Of a stretch of DNA of 64,000 nt, positions 59,161 through 64,000 are shown in pieces. Positions within the stretch are counted from its first letter, which is position 1; the number at the start of each line of letters is the position of its first letter. The notes beneath the pieces were generated by a model. It saw nothing but the letters and a program-made list of their open reading frames with translations. It searched no databases and was not told the DNA's origin. Where the stretch lies: assembly GCA_050952125.1 (NCBI GenBank), contig JBMNKK010000001.1:62001-126000 (forward strand), in the 5' to 3' direction. Source of the DNA: UBA3951 sp050952125. GTDB taxonomy: Bacteria; Bacillota; Sulfobacillia; Fermentithermobacillales; Fermentithermobacillaceae. The translations under genes and the position numbers were made by a program.

Positions 59161-59190
59161 AGAGCGGCGATGGTGTCGCCGCTCTTTTCT
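59161..59190 (+). terminator. Intrinsic terminator after the GntR gene
   Basis: AGAGCGGCGA, five-base loop, TCGCCGCTCT, then TTTCT: a perfect 10-bp stem with a T tract, 22 bases after the stop codon. Confidence 0.88.
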
Positions 59191-59362
59191 CATCCGTCTT
59201 GCACTTCCCATACAACACACATTTGCCTCCCACAGCCCACCCCGGAGTCTCTCAATTGCGCCATACTCAGTAGATTCTGTGATTAGTTGCACTGCACGAA
59301 AGGAAAAAGAGGGATCTCACAGTTTTCGTAGAACCCACAGAAGGTTGTGATATGTGGGATAC

Positions 59363-59374
59363 AACATGCATGTT
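59363..59374. promoter_or_regulatory. Palindrome upstream of the M20 operon
   Basis: AACATGCATGTT, a perfect 12-bp palindrome 21 bases before the M20 start, next to GTTGTGATATGTGGGATACAAC, which also has dyad character. Candidate binding site for the FCD regulator at 58456. The 255-base gap 59140-59394 otherwise holds only the terminator and presumed promoter. Confidence 0.4.
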
Positions 59375-59394
59375 CTCGGAAGGAGGCCCCTACA

Positions 59395-60576
59395 ATGCTG
59401 CCGGAAAACGTCAAGACAACACTCCGGGAGGAACTGGAAAACCTTAGGCCTGATTTTGTCGCGATGGCTAAGGAGATGTGGGACAACCCCGAACACGCGC
59501 TCCGCGAGTTCAAGGCTGCCAATCTCATCTGCGACACTCTGGCCAAGGCCGGCTTCAAAGTCGAAAAGCCGGTCGGCGGGCTTGAGACAGCCTTTATCGC
59601 CTCGCACGGCGACGAGGACTCTCCCCGGGTCGCCCTGTTGGCGGAGTACGATGCCACACCCGGTTTCGGACACGCTTGCGGCCATAACCTCATCGCCTCT
59701 ACCGCGGTCGCTGCGGCTAGAGCGCTCGCCAAGATGGGACACCCCGGACAACTGCTCGTTGTAGGATGCCCGGGAGAGGAAGGCGGCGGAGGCAAGATAT
59801 TCCTCACAGAGAGCGGCTGCTTCGACGGAATTGACGCAGCCATATACCTCCACCCCTTCTATCTGACCAGGATTGGCGGCCGTACTGCTGCGACGATAAA
59901 CGTGGAACTTAAGTTCACGGGGCGCCCGGCTCATGCCGGAAGGGCGCCTCACACAGGCATCAACGCTCTAGCTGCGCTTACGGGCACATTCACGCTGCTA
60001 GGCCTTCTTAACCAGCAGCTCCCCCCTGACATCCGCTACAACTGGGTAGTGAGCGAAGGTGGGCGAGGCACAGGAATAGTACCGGATATCGCTGCAGCCA
60101 AAGTAGGTCTCAGAGGGTCATCACACAGACAGGTAGAGTCGCTCTTCAAACACCTTGAAAACTGCGCCAAGGGAGCATCCATCGCGACCGGCGCGGAGCT
60201 CGAGATTAAGAAGGGACTTTCCTATATGCCGCGGCTCACAAACCCCGTCATCGCCAAGGTGATGGAGGATTACCTCAAGGAAGCCGGTTTCGAGTGCGAT
60301 CCCATGCCCGAGCAGGAGTTCGGTAGCACGGACGTGGGTCACGTCAGCATGCGCGTCCCTACGGTTGAAGGTTACGTCCAGATCTGCGATCGCGACATCC
60401 CCAACCACACCAAAGGCTTTGAGGAGGCCGCCAACTCCGAGAGAGGGTTTGAGGCCATGCTCAAAGGCGCGTGGGCTCTCGCCTGCACGGCGCTGACACT
60501 CTTGACCGACGCTTCGCTGGTAGAAGGTGCGTGGGAGAAACAGCGCGAGGGGGTGAAAGCGCGAGAATCCGAGTGA
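59395..60576 (+). CDS. M20-family amidohydrolase/peptidase
   Basis: 393 residues, M20D (aminoacylase/IAA-amino-acid-hydrolase-like) group. Metal sites: GHACGHNLIA (Cys-Gly-His, near residue 100), the Glu pair in GCPGEEGGGG, and the dimerisation domain with GRPAHAGRAPHTGINAL; last ligand in FGSTDVGHVSM. Hydrolyses an amide such as an N-acyl amino acid or aminobenzoyl-glutamate. ATG 59395 follows AAGGAGG by eight bases. First gene of the membrane-protein operon. Confidence 0.92.
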   Translation: MLPENVKTTLREELENLRPDFVAMAKEMWDNPEHALREFKAANLICDTLAKAGFKVEKPVGGLETAFIASHGDEDSPRVALLAEYDATPGFGHACGHNLIASTAVAAARALAKMGHPGQLLVVGCPGEEGGGGKIFLTESGCFDGIDAAIYLHPFYLTRIGGRTAATINVELKFTGRPAHAGRAPHTGINALAALTGTFTLLGLLNQQLPPDIRYNWVVSEGGRGTGIVPDIAAAKVGLRGSSHRQVESLFKHLENCAKGASIATGAELEIKKGLSYMPRLTNPVIAKVMEDYLKEAGFECDPMPEQEFGSTDVGHVSMRVPTVEGYVQICDRDIPNHTKGFEEAANSERGFEAMLKGAWALACTALTLLTDASLVEGAWEKQREGVKARESE

Positions 60577-60617
60577 TCCTTAAGAGTTCTTAGGCTGGAC
60601 AACAAGGAGGGAAAACG

Positions 60618-61376
60618 GTGACTAAGGGTGTTGCTTCACAGTTCGTGTTTCTGGTTCTGTTCGCACTAGCGATCCTGTACTACCTGAACGAAGCCAAGAA
60701 GGGAAGGAAGATGTGGCTTCGCAAAATCCCTGCTCTTGACGCCGTTGAGGAAGCTATCGGCAGGGCGGCGGAAATGGGTAAGCCGGTTCTCTACACACCG
60801 GGTCTTGACGCCGTCGAGTTTCCGGAGACCCTGGCAGGACTATCGTTCCTCCCGTACGTGGCTAAGCTGACGGCTCGCTACAACGTGCGGTTGATCGAGG
60901 CTCAGAGAGACCAGGTCGTTTATTCCATTGCAGAAGAAAGCATCCGGCAGACTTACGCTTCAGAAGGAAAGATCGATCAGTTCAACCCCACCGACGTAAG
61001 GGTCTTCCCGGATAGATACGGATACATATCCGGAATGATCGGCATCATCGACCAAGAGGAAGTAGCCGTAAACCTCATGGTGGGGCTCTTCCGTGCTGAA
61101 GCCCTCATCTTCGCAGAGGCAGGCAACAGGGCTGGCGCTCTGCAGATCGCGGCGTCAGCCGACCAGCAGATCCCCTTCTTCGTGGCCGTTTGCGACTACA
61201 CCATGATCGGTGAAGAGCTTTATGCGGCAAGCGCCTACGTAAGCGATGACGAGCGGCAGAAGGGAATCATCCTCGCTCAGGACCTCGGCAAATGGCTCAT
61301 CTCAGGGATCATCCTGATCGGCGCGGTCCTCGAAACATGCGGGGTCGATAGCTTCACTAACCTCATGAAGATGTAG
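60618..61376 (+). CDS. DUF6754-like membrane protein, 252 aa
   Basis: One N-terminal helix (FVFLVLFALAILYYL, 9-24) and one C-terminal helix (WLISGIILIGAVLETCG, about 225-242) flank a soluble domain of 200 residues with AAEMGKPVLYTPGLDAVEF, VYSIAEESIRQTY and GLFRAEALIFAEAGNRAGALQI. I associate it with DUF6754, function unknown. GTG start with AAGGAGG upstream. Followed closely by three more membrane-protein genes. Confidence 0.8.
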   Translation: MTKGVASQFVFLVLFALAILYYLNEAKKGRKMWLRKIPALDAVEEAIGRAAEMGKPVLYTPGLDAVEFPETLAGLSFLPYVAKLTARYNVRLIEAQRDQVVYSIAEESIRQTYASEGKIDQFNPTDVRVFPDRYGYISGMIGIIDQEEVAVNLMVGLFRAEALIFAEAGNRAGALQIAASADQQIPFFVAVCDYTMIGEELYAASAYVSDDERQKGIILAQDLGKWLISGIILIGAVLETCGVDSFTNLMKM

Positions 61377-61395
61377 GCGAAAGGAGGAGTCGACG

Positions 61396-62013
61396 TTGAA
61401 AACACAAGGCCCAGTAGCAGTAACTTTCGTCTCAGGGCTTATCATGCTGATTAGTTTCTACTTCGGCATTCTAGGCCAATGGGAGAGCGCGCTTTATTCC
61501 TGGTCGGTAATCGTCGCGGGATTTGCAGCCCTCCTCGGTATCGCCAACCTCACGAAGTTGCACGTTACCAGGATTCAGCGGCGCAAAGAGTCATTCCTGA
61601 GCTACACGCTCCTAGTCGTCATGTGGGGAATCATGATTTATGGGTTCATCAATACTCAGAACGCTCCCCTCTACACTGACCTGTTCGAGGCACTCTACAC
61701 GCCCGTCGGCACAACAACCATGTCGCTTCTGGCGTTCTTCATCTTTTCAGCCGCGTACCGAGCCTTCAGGCCCAGATCCCTAGAAGCCACGATAATGCTC
61801 ATCTGTAGCTTCGTGACTATTCTCGGCAGGGCCCCCGCGGGCGCTCTTATCTGGAAAGGGTTCCCTGTTGTCACTGAGTGGCTGGTATCGGTACCCGCCA
61901 ACGCGGGCTCAAGGGGCATCATGCTGGCCGCGGCCCTGGGAGGCGTCTCAATGTCTCTTAGGGTGCTCTTGGGCATAGAACGCAGACACTTCGGCGGAGG
62001 TTCCGCCAGCTAG
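61396..62013 (+). CDS. Polytopic membrane protein, 205 aa
   Basis: Six hydrophobic segments: VTFVSGLIMLISFYFGIL, SWSVIVAGFAALLGIANL, LSYTLLVVMWGIMIYGFI, TTMSLLAFFIFSAAYRAF, ATIMLICSFVTILGRAPAG and GIMLAAALGGVSMSL. No known signature. TTG start at 61396 with AAAGGAGG upstream, 19 bases after the previous stop. Co-transcribed member of the unknown membrane module. Confidence 0.82.
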   Translation: MKTQGPVAVTFVSGLIMLISFYFGILGQWESALYSWSVIVAGFAALLGIANLTKLHVTRIQRRKESFLSYTLLVVMWGIMIYGFINTQNAPLYTDLFEALYTPVGTTTMSLLAFFIFSAAYRAFRPRSLEATIMLICSFVTILGRAPAGALIWKGFPVVTEWLVSVPANAGSRGIMLAAALGGVSMSLRVLLGIERRHFGGGSAS

Positions 62014-62032
62014 GTTAAGGAGGGAGACCGCA

Positions 62033-62860
62033 GTGAAAAAAGGGAGCAACATTGACAGGATCGTGATGTACCTGCTCCTGTTCGTCGTGATGGCGGTACC
62101 GCTTATAAAGCCCATGGGGATCCCCCTTGAGATAAGCCCGGAAACCCAGGCCGCCTACGACTTCATCGAGTCAATACCTGAAGGCTCGACGGTTTGGATC
62201 GACTTTGCCTACCGGCCTGCTACAGCGCCTGAAAGCCTGTCGCAGTCGTATGCCGTCTGCCATCAGCTATTCAAAAAGAACTTCAAGGTAATCTTCTTTT
62301 ACTGCATACCTGAAGCGAGCCCCTACGTTGTTGAGGTAACGGAGAAACTCTCCAAGGAGTACAACAAGGAGTACGGCGTAGACTACGTCAACTTGGGATA
62401 CAAGCCCAACCTTGACTCCGCCCTAAACGGCATGGCGAGAAACTTCGCCGAGATTTTCCCCACCGATGTGGATGGCACGCCAACATCGAGCCTGCCCATT
62501 ACCAAGAACATCAAGGGCGTAGATGACATAGCCATGTTCTTTGTGGTCCACACCGGCTCTCCGGGAGTAGACAGCTACTTCCAGCAAATCGAGGGGCAGT
62601 TCAAGAAGCCTATTGTTGCTTCAATGACGGCCATCAACGGCCCGACTCTGTATCCCCGTTTCGAAGCCGGTCAGCTGAAGGGCATGATCGTCGGCCTTAG
62701 AGGCTCTGCCGAGTACGAGCTCTTGGTCAAGGAACCTGGCAGCGCCATCTCCGGAATGGACGCGCAGTCGCTTGGACACCTGCTCATCGCGGCATCCATC
62801 GTAATCGGAACCATTCAGTTCCTAGTCAAGAAGAGCAAGGGAGGTGAAGCGGATGCCTAA
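62033..62860 (+). CDS. Twice-anchored membrane protein with 190-aa outer domain, 275 aa
   Basis: N-terminal helix (VMYLLLFVVMAVPLIKPM, 11-28) and C-terminal helix (LGHLLIAASIVIGTIQFLV, about 245-263) enclose a large soluble domain with YDFIESIPEGSTVWIDFAYR, VCHQLFKKNFKVIFFY and GVDDIAMFFVVHTGSPGVD. The arrangement mirrors the DUF6754-like protein two genes upstream. GTG start with AAGGAGG. Function unknown. Its last eight bases overlap the next gene. Confidence 0.82.
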   Translation: MKKGSNIDRIVMYLLLFVVMAVPLIKPMGIPLEISPETQAAYDFIESIPEGSTVWIDFAYRPATAPESLSQSYAVCHQLFKKNFKVIFFYCIPEASPYVVEVTEKLSKEYNKEYGVDYVNLGYKPNLDSALNGMARNFAEIFPTDVDGTPTSSLPITKNIKGVDDIAMFFVVHTGSPGVDSYFQQIEGQFKKPIVASMTAINGPTLYPRFEAGQLKGMIVGLRGSAEYELLVKEPGSAISGMDAQSLGHLLIAASIVIGTIQFLVKKSKGGEADA

Positions 62861-63458
62861 GGGACTTATCCTGGCGTCCGGCGTGTTCCTCACTCTGGCG
62901 GTGTGGAGCTTCCTATGGAAGATCAACCCCGTATACCGGTTTGCAGAGCACGTGTTTGTAGGCTTTGGCGCCGCGCACTTTGCCGTAGTGGTTTACCACG
63001 GAACCATCAAGCCTAACCTGTTGGCTCCGCTTAAGGAAGGGAACCTGCTCCTTATCATCCCGGGCATTCTAGGGCTTCTATACCTTATGAGGCTCTCTCC
63101 GAAAACTGCCTGGCTCAGCCGGTACCCTATGGCCCTTAACATGGGCGTCGCTGCAGGCGTCGGCATCAGGAGCGTTCTCCAGGGAACCTTGTTCCCGCAG
63201 ATGCTGTCCATGTTCCAGCCCATGACCGACATAAACCAGGTCATCACAGTGGTGGGCGTCCTCTCCACCATCTTCTACTTCTTCTTTGGATTCGAGGCCA
63301 AAGGCCCCGCAAAGGGAGTAAAGCATGTAGGACGCATAGTCATGATGATCTTCTTCGGAGCCATCTTCGGAAACACAGTCATGTCAAGGTTGTCTTACCT
63401 TCTTGGCAGGCTGCAGTTCATCTTTGGCGACGTCCTTCACTGGATACCCGGAACCTAG
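62853..63458 (+). CDS. Polytopic membrane protein, 201 aa
   Basis: Hydrophobic segments at the N-terminus (LILASGVFLTLAVWSFLW), then FVGFGAAHFAVVVYHG, LLLIIPGILGLLYLM, ALNMGVAAGVGIRSVL, VITVVGVLSTIFYFFFGF and RIVMMIFFGAIFGNTVM. ATG 62853 lies eight bases after GGGAGG and inside the end of the previous gene, so translation is coupled. Pairs in layout with the 205-residue membrane protein at 61396. Confidence 0.82.
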   Translation: MPKGLILASGVFLTLAVWSFLWKINPVYRFAEHVFVGFGAAHFAVVVYHGTIKPNLLAPLKEGNLLLIIPGILGLLYLMRLSPKTAWLSRYPMALNMGVAAGVGIRSVLQGTLFPQMLSMFQPMTDINQVITVVGVLSTIFYFFFGFEAKGPAKGVKHVGRIVMMIFFGAIFGNTVMSRLSYLLGRLQFIFGDVLHWIPGT

Positions 63459-63493
63459 AACTTAAGTTACGTCTATGCCAAGGGGTTGAACCT

Positions 63494-64000
63494 ATGAGAA
63501 TCGATACCGAGAAATGCCGAGGCTGCGGTCTGTGCGTGCCGTTCTGTCCCGCCAACGCCATTACTTTGGCCGACAGAAAGGCTCGTATTGACGAGGATAA
63601 GTGCCTCGAGTGCGGCACGTGCCTGAGGAAAGGGGTTGTCCGCTGCCCCACGGGAGCTTTCTACGAGCCCCCGGGAGTCTATGAGCGTCCCCGCTCTATC
63701 AGGAAGTTCCTCAGCGATCCCGCCACGAACCACAAGGAGACCGGTATCCCCGGGCGCGGGACAGAGGAAGTTAAGACCAACGACGTGACCGGCCGTGTGA
63801 AGCGCGGCTTCGTCGGCATCGGGCTCGAGGTCGGGCGCCCTGCTCTGGGAGCCGATCTCACCGATATAGAGAAACTCACCATGAGCCTGGCCAAGTCGGG
63901 GCTCAACATCCACTGGGAGGAGGACAATCCGGTCACCCACCTGTTCAAGGATCCTGCGACCGGTACCCTGCTGGATGAATGCAAGGATCAGCGGGTTGTC
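63494..64000 (+). CDS. Ferredoxin-domain protein, 3' end outside window
   Basis: 169 residues visible. The N-terminus is a two-cluster [4Fe-4S] ferredoxin: CRGCGLCVPFCP (Cys8, 11, 14, 18) and CLECGTC with a later Cys-Pro (about 38-53). After a Pro/Arg linker a second domain begins with TGIPGRGTEEVKTNDVTGR and VGIGLEVGRPALGADL, then SLAKSGLNIHWEED; I do not recognise it. ATG 63494, no strong ribosome site (AAGGGGTTG). It would give the membrane module an electron-transfer component. Confidence 0.85.
   Translation, partial: MRIDTEKCRGCGLCVPFCPANAITLADRKARIDEDKCLECGTCLRKGVVRCPTGAFYEPPGVYERPRSIRKFLSDPATNHKETGIPGRGTEEVKTNDVTGRVKRGFVGIGLEVGRPALGADLTDIEKLTMSLAKSGLNIHWEEDNPVTHLFKDPATGTLLDECKDQRVV

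Noticed and set aside
1..64000. tRNA or rRNA genes, insertion sequences, prophage or integrase genes.
   Set aside because: All gaps over 100 bases were read; none has a cloverleaf, rRNA-like sequence or transposase motif.

Overview
The window reads as a chromosomal segment of an anaerobic, probably spore-forming member of the Bacillota (Clostridia-like or one of the deep thermophilic lineages). The signs are strong AGGAGG-type ribosome sites with frequent GTG and TTG starts, a PyrR-type attenuator, TTGACA/TATAAT promoters, an [FeFe]-hydrogenase-type sensor next to a SpoIIE-like phosphatase, FmdB, YmaF, YycJ and YjcZ-like small proteins, and a LysM/NodB deacetylase. Base composition is GC-rich by eye, so antisense shadow frames are common. 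No rRNA, tRNA, transposase or phage gene was seen. The lineage is an inference; no 16S gene is present.

Layout. 1-7550 (minus): a LacI-controlled nucleoside operon in the order regulator, ribokinase, nucleoside hydrolase, BMP lipoprotein, twin-ABC ATPase and two permeases, the last cut by the window edge. 7.8-17.2 kb: small zinc-ribbon, His-rich and coiled-coil proteins, folate C1 genes (fchA, folD), a spore-type polysaccharide deacetylase, surE, and an exonuclease fused to a DinG-like region that has lost its ATPase motifs. 17.2-31.2 kb: comB coupled to a DUF401 permease, DUF72, ndk, an M42 peptidase, speD, yycJ, acetamidase/formamidase, a double-GGDEF protein, ychF, three tandem paralogous secreted or spore-surface-like proteins, cysS and malY. 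31.3-35.1 kb: an XRE-cupin regulator, a thioredoxin-like ferredoxin, a PAS-containing hydrogenase-like sensor and a PP2C/SpoIIE phosphatase behind one promoter.

37.4-46.5 kb is the most unusual part. Two arrays of the same 30/31-bp repeat, each with a 139-bp higher-order period and lying in opposite orientation, bracket an 8.2-kb block. The block encodes an Old-Yellow-Enzyme-type Fe-S flavoenzyme, a KamB-like P-loop ATPase, a single-chain protein joining a KamE-like cobalamin domain to a KamD-like barrel, a 79-residue protein, an FCD regulator, and a divergent pair made of a small unknown protein and a fold-type-I PLP enzyme. I read this as an undescribed B12/PLP amino-acid catabolic system.

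46.5-56.7 kb: membrane and small proteins, D-aminoacylase, LysR, purA, leuS, and a DtxR-like regulator. 56.7-58.3 kb: a uracil permease with a legible PyrR attenuator. 58.4-64 kb: a GntR/FCD regulator, an M20 amidohydrolase, four membrane proteins of unknown function and a di-cluster ferredoxin protein running off the end; this looks like one membrane-complex operon.

Start codons were moved from the longest open frame to the codon with a well-spaced Shine-Dalgarno sequence wherever that was clear. Family assignments are from motif recognition only; no database search was possible.
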